DNA of 64,000 nucleotides from Haematococcus lacustris. Taxonomy: Eukaryota > Chlorophyta > Chlorophyceae > Chlamydomonadales > Haematococcaceae. Where the stretch lies: assembly GCA_030144725.1 (NCBI GenBank), contig JASKMD010000016.1, positions 3,954,847 through 4,018,846 on the forward strand. The letters are read 5' to 3'. Under the pieces are notes generated by a model that did not search any database, had not been told where the DNA came from, and saw only the letters and a program-made list of their open reading frames with translations. Positions 49,401 through 59,535 of the stretch are shown here, piece by piece. The stretch's first letter is position 1, and each line of letters opens with the position of its first letter. A program made the position numbers and the translations under genes.

Positions 49401-50459
49401 ATGGTCTATGTCGACAGGCTCAGCAAGATGGTGCATCTGGTCCCTACACACGAGGCAATCAGTGCTGCAGACGCTGCCCGGCTGTTCTATCGTGAAGTGG
49501 TGCGGCTACATGGCCTGCCGGCCTCGGTCGTGAGTGACCGTGGTCCCATCTTCAACAGCCAGTACTGGAGGCATGTGTGCGAGCTGTGCCACACCCAGCT
49601 GTGTATGTCCAGTGCCTACCATCCTGAGACTGACGGCCAGACCGAAAGAGCTAACAGAATCATTGAAGAAATGCTAAGACATTATGTCGATGAGAACCAC
49701 AGTGACTGGGCAGACCACTTGCCTTGGGTTGAGTTCGCCATCAACAACTCATGGCACGAGACGGTGCGCAATTCGCCATTCTTCCTGAACTATGGCCAGC
49801 ATCCGCTGACGCCAGCTGTGATGGACCTACCACGCAAAGTGCCTAAGGCAGCTGAGTTCGTGGAGGGTATCGAAAAGGCTGTGCGGAAAGCCAAACATTG
49901 CTGGCGAGTGGCTCAGCAGCGGATGAAAGCTTTGGTCGATGGCAAGCGACGTGATGTCTCGTATCACCCGGGTGCACAGGTGTTGCTCAGTACTGTCAAC
50001 ATGAGAAACAACCAAAATGAGCAAGGAGTGCGAAAACTGAAACCACGCTATGTGGGGCCCTTCACAGTGCTGCGGATGATTGGCAAGGTGGCAGTACAAC
50101 TGCATCTGCCTCCTAGCTGGAACCGCATGCACAACGTGTTCCATGTGTCACTAGTCAAGCCCTACTGTGGGAACCAAACGCCTAACTTAGCGGCACCGCC
50201 TCCTGTGCAGTGGCTAGAAGGAGAACCTGTCTATGAGGTTGAGAAGCTGCTGGCTCACAGGGTCGTGAAGCTCAAAGGCCGCAACCGGGGCAAGGGCCGG
50301 CCCAAGAGCAAAGAGGCGAAGAAAGGCTTGGAGTTCCTAGTTCGGTGGGCTGGCTACTCTGAGGAGCATGACACGTGGGAGCCACAGAAGAACCTCCTGA
50401 ACTGTGAAGAGGCAATGCAAGCTTACATTGAACAACATGGAGCACTGCCAGAGCTCTAG
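46455..50459 (+). CDS. pol: Pol polyprotein (PR-RT-RNaseH-INT-chromodomain), read after an in-frame TAG
   Basis: Open from GAA at 46,455, directly after the gag TAG and in the same frame, for 1334 codons. I see no good internal ATG near the front. Domains in order: aspartic protease (IDTGATYTILS, 46,677); reverse transcriptase with SSLDLQSGYHQIRI and VYLDDILVM (about 47,830); RNase H (VWSDASLVGTGG, then TGEQELLGI and TDHNPL); integrase with HHCC zinc finger (H..H then CDACQ, about 49,140-49,270) and catalytic Asp-Asp-Glu in ISMDMI, VVSDRGPIF and TERANRIIEE; C-terminal chromodomain (EFLVRWAGYSEEHDTWEP, about 50,330-50,390). Chromodomains target integration to marked chromatin in related chromoviruses. 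Expression probably requires stop readthrough. Confidence 0.96.
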   Translation, partial: EFAWTSYGCDLPGIEQGQLPNTLVYVRDVHNDVSKQPFLTPNILGAVCTPIKTKQLALPFVFTARLGGRECVAMIDTGATYTILSEKWLNTNPTADVTLAPLEHKVQVLAANNAVLPITSQVHGMVCMQKSLTPVVAKILPQMLDGIDLILGADWQKSHNALLDVSTNICHIQVQGKKHKLHSQHLKFQPGIAVLTHMANSNKPVEQCSAQQAARALRKGCPSVLVLVQPDDGDAAEGWHSGSLASVIASSAKKPKTEQHVHGLMPQSEVDFLVHDMYPEVFQDMPSGLPPDRGVGHTIRMAPDHVPPYQRPRRYTLREMNEMKKQVAELLAKKLIEPSCSPYGAPVLFVEKRDGTLRMCVDYRALNKLTVRDRYPLPRIDDLFDKLQGKTIFSSLDLQSGYHQIRITPEDVPKTAFVTPEGQFQYKVLSFGLTNAPATFQRVMNRVFEKQLKEGFVLVYLDDILVMSSSPEEHAMHLKEVLQVMKDNQLYAKLSKCAFNRPELKFLGHIVGRQGIAVDPAKVQVIKEWPVPASLKELQAFLGLANFFRRFIAGYSTIAAPLTHLTGEKVAAGTNWQQLGEPALRAFNALKQALCSTPVLALPDPNQPFEVWSDASLVGTGGVLLQGGRVVAYTSHKFSPAQMKYTTGEQELLGIIRALQEWRCYLDGAVHVTIVTDHNPLIYLKTQTNLSRRQARWMEFLARFNHHIEYKPGKGNVADPLSRNPALTYQMTSTGSDDDDGEPIMVSVGAALCVSGVYALVLTRRQAGLLQQQSTGQPPPAAPCPPADTRRHRRPCADGRAVVPNPVAPCDEWPGGGENQLDSATHTPAASTEYSTTTGDSLIEAIIKGYSTDERFADRAYTQAYELSEAGLWMSGGKVVVPKSPLVRRQVLESCHDANYAGHMGISKTWHGVNRYFTWPGMRKDVEDYVRQCDACQRNKPSTRLKAGKLQPLSIPGRRWESISMDMIVKLPKSGKQNYDSIMVYVDRLSKMVHLVPTHEAISAADAARLFYREVVRLHGLPASVVSDRGPIFNSQYWRHVCELCHTQLCMSSAYHPETDGQTERANRIIEEMLRHYVDENHSDWADHLPWVEFAINNSWHETVRNSPFFLNYGQHPLTPAVMDLPRKVPKAAEFVEGIEKAVRKAKHCWRVAQQRMKALVDGKRRDVSYHPGAQVLLSTVNMRNNQNEQGVRKLKPRYVGPFTVLRMIGKVAVQLHLPPSWNRMHNVFHVSLVKPYCGNQTPNLAAPPPVQWLEGEPVYEVEKLLAHRVVKLKGRNRGKGRPKSKEAKKGLEFLVRWAGYSEEHDTWEPQKNLLNCEEAMQAYIEQHGALPEL

Positions 50460-50590
50460 ATTTCATACTCTTTACTAATGCTTTTGACACTAAGCGCAAA
50501 GGCGCGAGTCCCGGCACTACTGCAAGTAGCCGGGGCGGGGCAATCACCTAGACACACCAGCTGAGGACAGCTGATTCAACAATGAACCTG

Positions 50591-50601
50591 GTGGGGGGGA
50601 A
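50591..50601 (+). promoter_or_regulatory. Polypurine tract
   Basis: GTGGGGGGGAA immediately upstream of the 3' LTR, the usual priming site for plus-strand DNA. Confidence 0.8.
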
Positions 50602-50794
50602 TGTAACGTGGGAATGCGCCAGGCTATTATGCCAATAAGGCCGCCGTTCGTATACCCTCTAATAACCAGTGTGGTAGTAGGAAGTGTGGTGACCGGTGTC
50701 AAAAGCCGGGTTCGACTCCCGGAGATCTCTCCATTGACTACGCCCTGAGGTCTTGAGCCACACGTCCTATTATTCGCTGGTTTGACACGTAACA
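50602..50794 (+). repeat. 3' LTR, 193 bp
   Basis: Same length and ends as the 5' LTR, one base different. T-arm-like motif at 50,706-50,722. Confidence 0.95.
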
Positions 50795-50955
50795 CCTGCC
50801 CCTGCAGCCTTGCCCCTCCCTGCCCCTCACTGCTACTGGTTGGGGTGCGGGAACCTTGGCATGCCTTCCTACAGCCGAATAGGATGGCACATGGTGGTAG
50901 TGAGAGGACATGAGGTTGTGGGGTTGCATACCCATGTTAGTGCTGAACGAATCGT

Positions 50956-51343
50956 CAGTGCCACATGAAACTTGGGCTGTAGTTTCATTTGGGTGCAAAC
51001 AGGCCACAAGCTAAGTGGCATACGATTTTATTAGTTGCCATGGCTGTGGCATGGCTGGGCGTGCCATGGGCTTGCTGAGACGCTGTCACTCACACCTCAC
51101 TTGCATGTTGCAGTAACCTTACCTGTTGTGTAGATGTGCTTGCTACGGACACATGTGTGTGACAATGGTCGCGGATGGAGCCCTGGCTAGTGTCTGGCGC
51201 TAGTCAGAGGAACACCGAATTTTGGCAAGTCGAGGCATGGGGCATATCGCTCTTAATGGTGCTGCGCCACTTAGTAGATATAACTAGGACTATAGATGCA
51301 CCTCCCGCCAGCGTCGCGCTCGACTGGACCGTCACGTGATGCT
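50956..51343 (-). repeat. Right arm of inverted repeat flanking the retrotransposon
   Basis: Inverted copy of 43,582-43,976. The pre-insertion loop would be about 220 bp (43,977-44,046 plus 50,800-50,955). Confidence 0.9.
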
Positions 51344-51589
51344 GCTAAGTGTTGCGATAGGCATTCAGACCCGTACGACCTTACAACAACTAGCACCCAA
51401 TAGCAAGCTTGCGTCTTAAGCACATCTATTGTGGAGGGCGCCATAGGCTTCAGGCCAGGCACAACCATCAGCGGGATACAGCGCAATAGTACGATTGCAA
51501 CGCACCAGGCGCAATTGCTATCCGTGGCCTATGGGCTCCGTTCGTCAAAATTTGAATTTTCCTCAGGGCGTGTCACAGCTGAGTGTCAG

Positions 51590-52215
51590 GATCAACATGG
51601 GGTTGGAAACATGGGGTTGGGAATCTTCGTGCAAATACTTTTCAATACTGCACCGTTTTCGATAGTGCGCATCTACTGGCAAGCGGCGCGTTAGTTCCAA
51701 TGTTTCAGGCCATGCCGGCGCAAGCGATCACGGACACACCTCAATTGCTTGTGTATGGTCGATGGTCGAGTAGCGGCATCAATAAGTGCTCACAACCGAT
51801 TGTTCACAACCTGCTCACAACCTGCTCACAACCTGCTCACAACCTGCTCACAACCGATTGTTCTAGTGGTATGCTAACTGCGCTTGGCATCGAGTCGGAA
51901 GTACAATCACATTTTAGCCCGCCAAGCTCGCACTGCGAGCCATTTATAGCTGCAGGCTGCGTCGGAGGGCCATCGTTGGGCAAGTAATAACTTGACATTG
52001 CAGCGAGGTGCGATGCATAGAGGTCTATCTAGGCAGCCACACAGAAAAAGGGACCCCCTTGCACAAATCGGCATGTTGTGAGCTGACCACTCTGACTTAT
52101 TAGACTGTCGAGTTATTGATTTGTTCGTAATTCAACGACACAGCTGCTGTAAAAGAAAGCACGGCAATCCATCAATCAGGCCCGCCGTAAATGACTTTGG
52201 CGTGACCCGACTCTG
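51590..52215 (+). repeat. Dispersed repeat, copy 2
   Basis: Homologous to 10,440-11,010 in inverted orientation. This copy has an extra 13-bp tandem array (ACAACCTGCTCAC units, 51,789-51,864) flanked on both sides by AACCGATTGTTC. Ends near GGCGTGACCCGACTC (52,199). Confidence 0.7.
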
Positions 52216-52282
52216 CCTTGCAGTATTATCTAACCTACTCCGACCGCCCGGACCCTGCCCCCTCGCACCCCTAACCCCCCCC

Positions 52283-52438
52283 CCCCCTTCAGCTGGCCAC
52301 TGCCCCCCCCCCTTCAGCTGGCCACTGCCCCCCTCCCTTCAGCTGGCCACTGCCCCCCTCCCTTCAGCTGGCCACTGCCCCCCTCCCTTCAGCTGGCCAC
52401 TGCCCCCCTCCCTTTAGCTGGCCACTGCCCCCCCCCCC
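52283..52438. repeat. 25-bp minisatellite
   Basis: About six units of TTCAGCTGGCCACTGCCCCC with a variable CTCCC or CCCCC spacer. Confidence 0.9.
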
Positions 52439-52439
52439 C

Positions 52440-52800
52440 TCATCCCTGGTTGCGCTACGGGCCCCTCCCCCTCCTCGGCCCCCCCTTGCAGCCCCACCAC
52501 CTCCCAGACCTCGCAGAAGCCTCCCACCCCCTCCCGCCCCCTCCCAGCCCCCTGACTGCCCCGCCACCCCTTCCCAACCCCTCCCAGCCCCTCCCAGCCC
52601 CCTCCCAGCCCTCCCACCCCCGACACCCCCTCCCCCCCCACCCCCCCACCCCCTCCCACCTCCTCCCAGCCCCTCCCACTCCCTCCCAGCCCCTCCCAAC
52701 CCCGCCCACCCCTCCCACCCCCTCCAACCCCTTCCCACCCTTTCCCACCCGCTCCCAACCCCTCTCAATCCAGCCACCCCCACCCCACCCCCTGGCCCTA
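52440..52800. repeat. C-rich low-complexity tract (CCCTCCCAGCCC)
   Basis: Strongly strand-biased CCCCTCCCAG/CCCCTCCCA sequence. The Gly-rich minus-strand frames are artefacts. Confidence 0.85.
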
Positions 52801-52825
52801 GCAAGTCATTGCAAAACGCAAACCC

Positions 52826-53119
52826 ATGGGTCACAGCCGGCAGCATGCTCATCTTGCAGCACTTGTAAAGTCACCAAGGGCTGCTTATCTGCACTTGAAA
52901 GCCGCAGCAAGGAGGGCTGAAGCTATTGCCTTGGAGGTGCACGCCAAAAACGAGTTGCTGATGACCGAGGCCGATTGGCAGCATGCCCATGAGGAGGTCC
53001 TCAGTGCCATAGTGCACGACCTTGAGGAGAAGCTCGAGCACCTGCAGGCAGGGCAACGGCAGCTGAGGTTGGAGATGAGGCACTTGAGGCATGGATCAGG
53101 CAACATCAGCTGGCTATGA
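52826..53119 (+). CDS. Possible fragment encoding a coiled-coil protein
   Basis: 97 codons with helical, charged composition (LKAAARRAEAIALEVHAKNE, EEKLEHLQAGQRQLRLEMRH). Downstream, another frame continues in similar style (HRHRYEAQLRKCRLRPSLTH), then [20 protein letters not shown] up to 53,634, where a GTAAG donor-like site precedes the GGGGC satellite. This suggests one frameshifted or spliced gene. Family not recognised. Confidence 0.35.
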   Translation: MGHSRQHAHLAALVKSPRAAYLHLKAAARRAEAIALEVHAKNELLMTEADWQHAHEEVLSAIVHDLEEKLEHLQAGQRQLRLEMRHLRHGSGNISWL

Positions 53120-53639
53120 CGCTTTTAGGGGGTCATCGGCACCGCTATGAAGCCCAGCTGCGCAAGTGTCGGCTCCGCCCCTCACTAACCCACAAGCAGA
53201 AGCAGCAGCTGCAGATCCTAAAACAAACGGGTGCGTCCACTGAGGTCCTATGACGGCGGGCTGACAGCAACTGCAGTCGGATTGACACCCATGGCCGAAC
53301 CGCTGGTGCCACAACAGTCCTGACCGCTGGTGGCACAACATTGCAGCCCACACCTGACCCATGCCCCCTTCAGCCCTGTGACCTCTTTATCCCCACCCAA
53401 AAGGCCTCACCTGGAAAGCCAGCAGCAAAGACAGCAGCGTACACAGCTCAACAGTACCTAAGCACAGCCAGGTTGATGTTGAAGACACAAGTCAGCCGTC
53501 GCCGGCTTCCCAAATGCCAGCGGCTGTTCAGCACCGAGCAGTGCGTGGTGGCCAACACTCACCGGCCTGGCGAGCGCACAACTGTGAGCCGGCAACTGCG
53601 TGTGGTCTACAAGTGCCTGCGGCAAAGAACCCTAGGTAA

Positions 53640-54890
53640 GCTGGGCTGGGCTGGGCTGGGCTGGGCGGGGCGGGGCGGGGGCGGGGCGGGGCGGGGCGGG
53701 GCGGGGCGGGGCGGGGCGGGGCGGGGCGGGGCGGGGCGGGGCGGGGCGGGGCGGGGCGGGGCGGGGCGGGGCGGGGCGGGGCGGGGCGGGGCGGGGCGGG
53801 GCGGGGGCGGGGCGGGGCGGGGCGGGGCGGGGCGGGGCGGGGCGGGGCGGGGCGGGGCGGGGCGGGGCGGGGCGGGGCGGGGCGGGGCGGGGCGGGGCGG
53901 GGCGGGGCGGGGCGGGGCGGGGCGGGGCGGGGCGGGGCGGGGCGGGGCGGGGCGGGGCGGGGCGGGGCGGGGCGGGGCGGGGCGGGGCGGGGCGGGGCGG
54001 GGCGGGGCGGGGCGGGGGCGGGGCGGGGCGGGGCGGGGCGGGGCGGGGCGGGGCGGGGCGGGGCGGGGCGGGGCGGGGCGGGGCGGGGCGGGGCGGGGCG
54101 GGGCGGGGCGGGGCGGGGCGGGGCGGGGCGGGGCGGGGCGGGGCGGGGCGGGGCGGGGCGGGGCGGGGCGGGGCGGGGCGGGGCGGGGCGGGGCGGGGCG
54201 GGGCGGGGCGGGGCGGGGCGGGGCGGGGCGGGGCGGGGCGGGGCGGGGCGGGGCGGGGCGGGGCGGGGCGGGGCGGGGCGGGGCGGGGCGGGGCGGGGCG
54301 GGGCGGGGCGGGGCGGGGCGGGGCGGGGCGGGGCGGGGCGGGGCGGGGCGGGGCGGGGCGGGGCGGGGCGGGGCGGGGCGGGGCGGGGCGGGGCGGGGCG
54401 GGGCGGGCGGCGGCGCGGCGCGGCGCGGGGCGGCGCGGGGCGGCGCGGGGCGGCGCGGGGCGGCGCGGCGCGGCGCGGGCGGGGCGGGGCGGGGCGGGGC
54501 GGGGCGGGGCGGGGCGGGGCGGGGCGGGGCGGGGCGGGGCGGGGCGGGGCGGGGCGGGGCGGGGCGGGGCGGGGCGGGGCGGGGGCGGGGCGGGGCGGGG
54601 CGGGGCGGGGCGGGGCGGGGCGGGGCGGGGCGGGGCGGGGCGGGGCGGGGCGGGGCGGGGCGGGGCGGGGCGGGGCGGGGCGGGGCGGGGCGGGGCGGGG
54701 CGGGGCGGGGCGGGGCGGGGCGGGGCGGGGCGGGGCGGGGCGGGGCGGGGCGGGGCGGGGCGGGGCGGGGCGGGGCGGGGCGGGGCGGGGCGGGGCGGGG
54801 CGGGGCGGGGCGGGGCGGGGCGGGGCGGGGCGGGGGCGGGGCGGGGCGGGGCGGGGCGGGGCGGGGCGGGGCGGGGCGAGGCGGGGCGGA
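53640..54890. repeat. (GGGGC)n satellite, about 1.25 kb
   Basis: Begins as GGGCT pentamers and becomes nearly pure GGGGC, with rare GGGGGC units and a central GGCGC-type block (54,405-54,480). The plus strand has dense G-quadruplex potential. Its right edge abuts Fanzor-like sequence. All Gly/Ala/Arg or Pro/Ala/Arg frames across it (hundreds of codons in several frames) are artefacts. Confidence 0.97.
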
Positions 54891-55130
54891 CCCTTGCCCT
54901 TGGCTGGGAGAGCTCCTTGCTCTGGCCACCAGCACAGCTCCAGCGGGCACCACTTGCTCTCCCCAATGCGCTGCATGTTCAGCGCTGCATTGCAGTCTGG
55001 GCAGGGGCAGTCTGGGCAGGGGCGTGTGGGGGTCAGGGGGTTGCATCAGGGGCTTGGGGGGGCTGCACGGCTGGAGGTGTGGGTGCCCGGGCATACCCCG
55101 GGGTGGTGTAGCCCACCAGGCAGGTCGGAA
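54891..55130 (-). pseudogene. Fanzor/TnpB-like remnant F, internally deleted
   Basis: Minus strand reads [17 protein letters not shown] followed by [12 protein letters not shown], as in remnant D, then runs into the GGGGC satellite. Upstream it jumps at about 54,995 to the block shared with 35,440-35,545 (GGCATACCCCGGGGTGG and neighbours), so the RuvC-III motif itself is deleted. Confidence 0.6.
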
Positions 55131-55457
55131 ATATACGGAACACAAACAGTGAGGCGATGACGCGGAGCTGGGAGTGCACTTCATCCCTCAGCTGGAAGTG
55201 CGCCATCAACTGGCGCCTGCTCGTTGCCCAGCCATCCCGGCGCTCCTGTCGTTGTTTCCCTGAAGGGGAGCGAGACGCTGCGATGAAATCAGCAGGAGCG
55301 ACGGGTTATAACACAACGCGTAACTCACGTAGCTCACAGTCGGCTAGGGACACAAACCTATCAGTTTTATTGCCGGGCCCTTCTTCTGCTTGGCGGTGCT
55401 CTTCCACTTCTGCTTAGCCATCACGCGATGTACGTTGACACGGGCGGTGGCCTTTTC
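55131..55457. other. Unassigned sequence with short minus-strand frame
   Basis: A minus-strand frame (55,532-55,344) ends AKQKWKSTAKQKKGPAIK. It overlaps the palindrome edge. No family recognised. Confidence 0.3.
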
Positions 55458-55737
55458 AAGCAACCAGTTAGGTCTCCCGGTCACATATGGCACGTTTTTG
55501 GGTAACTTGAAGAAGACGAAAAAGGGAAACATGTCCCAAGTGTGCCCCGTCTGTTCCGCGTAGCCCAGCTAGCCATCGCACAGTGGAAGCGGGCTCACAG
55601 CGGCGATTCCGGTGCTGGCCAGGCAGGTGAGCCAGTCTGCTTGGGCGCACGTCAACGTTAGGCACATTGCGTAGCTGCTAGCTCTGCGCACGCCAAGCTG
55701 GGCCACTTAGTGCAATCGCCGCACAGCCAAGCAGCGG

Positions 55738-55968
55738 TTGCGGCAGGCAGTTACAAATGGCTTGCACGCTGCAGGTGCAATGTCCGAAAGCGCTAGCACC
55801 GTTACTAGAGGCCGAACCACTGTCAGCGGGGCGCCAGTTTGCCCAGGAATAGACACGCCAGCACCCAGGACTGGACGGAGACGTCGTGGCCAGTCTCCAC
55901 CGCGCGCGAGAACCCCGACGCAGCGTACCACTAAGCAGAAGGCAGACGAGCAACAGCCTGACCACTGA
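55738..55968 (+). CDS. Arm-encoded small basic protein, left copy (tentative)
   Basis: Reads AMSESASTVTRGRTTVSGAP, then PRTGRRRRGQSPPRARTP and TTKQKADEQQPDH. The same frame is kept in the right arm. It is Arg/Pro-rich and of unknown function; conservation of the frame between arms may only reflect recent duplication. Confidence 0.3.
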   Translation: MRQAVTNGLHAAGAMSESASTVTRGRTTVSGAPVCPGIDTPAPRTGRRRRGQSPPRARTPTQRTTKQKADEQQPDH

Positions 55969-57639
55969 CACTACAGGGACATGGACAGGCTGTAGTGCAT
56001 GAGCAACAGAAGCAGCAGCACGCTGTAGTGCACGAGCAGCAGTGCATGGGCAGCAGCAGCAACAGCAACAGCAGGCTGTAGGTGTGTGGCAGTGCAGGCT
56101 GCAGGTGTTCTGCAGTGCATGAGCAGCAACAGCAGCAGGCTGTAGTGCACGAGCAGCAGCAATAGCAGGCTGTGGTGCACGAGCAGCAATGCATGGGTAG
56201 CAGCAGGCTATAGGTGTGTGGCAGTGCATGCTGCAAGTAGCAGCAGGCTGCAGGTGTGGTGCAGGGCATGAGCAGCAGCAATAGGCTGCCTAGCATGTGT
56301 TGCAGTGCATAAGCAGCAGCAATAGGCTGCCTAGCATGTGTTGCAATGCATGTGTCGCAGGCTGATAAGCACCAAGCACCAAACAGCCTGAACAATGTAT
56401 AAGAAAGCACCAATGCAACAGCCTGGACTCCACCCCCTCCCCTGCCCTCTGACCTGTTCACCAGCCTAGGGCTGCAGCAACAGCAGCAGCTGCCCCCTAC
56501 CTTGCCCTCCGCCCTCCTTACTAGCCCAAGGCTGCAGCAGCAGCAGCAGCCACCTGCATTGACCTCTGCCCTGCCTAGTGCGTGAGCAGCAACAGGAGGT
56601 TGCGGTGCATGTGCAGTAGTGCATAAGCAGCAGCAGCAGGCTGCAGTGCATGTGTTGTAGTGCATGAGCAGCAGCAGCAGGCTGCAGGTAGCAGCAGGTT
56701 GCAATGCATGTGCTACAGTGCGTGAGGAGCAGCAGCAGCAGGCTGCATTACAGGCTGCAGGTAGCAGCAGGCTGCTGTGCGTGAGGAGCAGCAGCAGCAG
56801 GCTGCAGTGCTTGAGGAGCCCCTCCCAGCCCTCCCAGCCCAGCCCCACCCCCTCCCAGCCTTGCGTTGCCCCTCCCTGCGTAGCCCTGCCCCACCCCCTC
56901 CCAGCCCTGCCCCACCCCATCCCAGCCTTGCGTTGCCCCTCCCAGCCCTGCCCAGCCCTGCCCCACCCCACCCCATCCCATCCTTGCGTTGCCCCTCCCA
57001 GCCCTGCCCAGCCCTGCCCCACCCCACCCCATCCCAGCCCTGCCCCACCCCCTCCCAGCCTTGCGTTGCCCCTCCCTTGCCTGCCCTACCCTGCCCTTCC
57101 CTGCCCAGCCCTGCCCTACCTTGCCCTTCCCTGCCCAGCCCTGCCCTACCTTGCCCTGCCCTGCCCAGCCCTGCCCTACCTTGCCCTGCACTGCCCTGCC
57201 TGTAGGTGTGTGGCAGTGCAGGCTGCAGGTAGCAGCAGGAGTGCATGAGCAGCAGCTGCAGGCTGCAGTGCATGTGTTGTAGTGCATGAGCAGCAGTGAA
57301 TGGGAAGCAGCAGCAACAGGCTGTGATACATGACCAGCAGTGCAAGGACAGCAACATGTGCGGTATGTGTCTGGTTGCATGCAAGTTCATTTCAAGGCAT
57401 AGATCTGGCATGGTCTGCGGTGGTCTTGGTAGCTCCATGCAATTAAAGGCATGCAATTTGAGGTTTCTCAACCATGCCATTGCTTGTGTAGCCGCATATG
57501 GAAACCACATTGGTTGTGTAAGACGATATCCCCGGTGATGGGCAATTGCAACTCGAATATCAAGGTCTACAATAGACCTAGCGTACTTGACCGTGCCAGT
57601 TGCAGCGTTGATGTAATACCGCGTGGTGCCATATGGTTG

Positions 57640-58006
57640 GATTTGGTGCGGATCACTGCCAGGCCTGCACTTGCTAAGCATGACCGTAATGCATACATGC
57701 AAAGGGGGTATGTAGCAGGTGGCTACCACGTTTGCAGCATTAGCGCATCACCGCGTGGTGGTGTTGTCCATACAAGGGGCATGTGGCGCACCACACCCTA
57801 GCATGTGGCTGGATCTGGTGAACCTCCACTGTAGGTACCATCCATAGTCTAGCTAGCTGTGACACATTGGGTGTGGATCACTGCCAGGCCTGCACTTGCT
57901 GAGCATGGCTGTGATGCATACATGCGAAGGGGGTATGTAGCAGGTGGCTACCACGTTTGCGGCCTTAGCGCATCACCGCGTGGTGGTGTTGTCCATACAA
58001 GGGGCG
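57640..58006. repeat. Tandem duplication in the palindrome loop
   Basis: Two copies of about 135-145 bp (57,640-57,783 and 57,873-58,006) sharing GGATCACTGCCAGGCCTGCA, GGGGGTATGTAGCAGGTGGC and GCATCACCGCGTGGTGGTG. The last part is itself palindromic (CACCGCGTGGTG). Confidence 0.85.
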
Positions 58007-59535
58007 GAGGTATCAATTGTGAAGAGGATACACGGCTAATGATCACCACTGTAATTATCATCACATCATGGTCTTTAGGCTTGGTTGATTTGTTGACGGC
58101 AGGTCTTGTTGATTGACGAAGCATTGTGCTACTGCTCATGCACTACCATTGCTGGAGTTATAGAAGGATGGAGTTATAGAAGGAGACTGCTCGTTCTCGT
58201 TGTTCCTTGTCACTAATGTGAGGGCATGACGTCGTTCTTACATCTCTTACATGATGCCTACCACGTATTGAAACTTCAACATGGTTGCTAGAGCTGCCCT
58301 ACAACTTAAGCAACCTGCTGCTGCTCATGCACTACAACACACATGCAATCTGCAGCCTACCCTTCCACACCTAAAGCCTGCTGCTGCTCATGCACTGCAA
58401 CACATGCACTACAACCTGCTGCTACCTGCACTGCAGCCTGCTGCTGCTGCTCATGCACTGCAACACACTTGCACTGCAACACATTCGTAGCCTGCTGCTA
58501 CTTGCTCGTGCACTGCAGCTGCTGATGCTCTGCAGCACATGCACTCCGGCCTGCTGTTGCTGCTGTTCCTCATGCACAGCAGCCTGCTGCTACCTGCAGC
58601 CTGTAATGCAGCCTGCTGCTGCTCCTCATGCACTGCAGCCTGCTGCTGCTGCTCACGCACTGCAGCCTGTTGCTGCTGGTCACGAACTACAGCACATGCA
58701 CTGCAGCCTGCTGCTACCTGCAGCCTGCATTGCAGCCTGCTGCTGCTGCTCATGCACTGTAGCACATGCACTGCAGCCTGCTGCTACCTGCAGCCTGCTG
58801 CTGATGCTCACGCACTGCAGCCTGCTGCTGCTGCTCACGCACTACAGCACATGCACTGCAGCCTGCTGCTACCTGCAGCCTGTTGCTGTTCATGCACTGC
58901 AGCCTGCTGCTGCTGCTGCTCATGCACTACAACGCAAGGCTGGAGGGGGTGGGGCAGGGCTGGGAGGGGTGGGGCAGGGCAGGGCTGGGAGGGGGTGGGG
59001 CAGGGCTGGGAGGGGGTGGAGCCAGGCTGGGAGGGGGTGGGGCAGGGCTGGGAGGGGGTGGGGCAGGGCTGGGAGGGGGTGGGGCAGGGCTGGGCAGGGA
59101 GGGGATGGGCAACGCAAGGCTGGGAGGGGGTGGAGCAGGGCTAGGCAGGGAGGGGAGGGGCAACGCAATGCTGGGAGGGGGTGGGGAAGGGCTGGGAAGG
59201 GAGGGAGGGGCAACGCAAGGCTGGGAGGGAGTAGGGCCGAGCTGGGAGGGGTGGGGCAGGGCTGGGAGGGGGTGGGGCAGGGCTGGGCAGGGAGGGGAGG
59301 GGCTGCACTGCAACACATGCTAGGCAGCCTATTGCTGCTGCTTATGCACTGCAACACACCTGCAGCCTGCTGCTACTTGCAGCATGCACTGCCACACACC
59401 TATAGCCTGCTGCTACCCATGCATTGCTGCTCGTGCACCACAGCCTGCTATTGCTGCTGCTCGTGCACTACAGCCTGCTGCTGTTGCTGCTCATGCACTG
59501 CAGAACACCTGCAGCCTGTCCATGTCCCTGCAGTG

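Larger units (their letters stand above)
44047..50794 (+). mobile_element. Intact Ty3/gypsy chromodomain LTR retrotransposon
   Basis: Two 193-bp LTRs (44,047-44,239 and 50,602-50,794) with TG...CA ends differ by a single base seen by eye (CTCCGTTGAC versus CTCCATTGAC). They bracket gag and pol in order PR-RT-RNase H-INT-chromodomain, a primer-binding site and a polypurine tract, with a 5-bp CCTGC duplication outside. The internal frame is uninterrupted apart from one TAG between gag and pol. All features point to recent insertion of a competent element. Confidence 0.97.

Noticed and set aside
52364..52852. Gly-rich minus-strand protein
   Set aside because: Low-complexity CCCTCCC tract, no gene context.
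53341..55184. Gly-Ala-Arg and Pro-Ala-Arg open frames of 440-600 codons
   Set aside because: Products of the (GGGGC)n pentamer array, open in several frames on both strands.
57859..58116. Short ORFs in the palindrome loop as genes
   Set aside because: The similar frames come from the local tandem duplication, with no domain or codon evidence.
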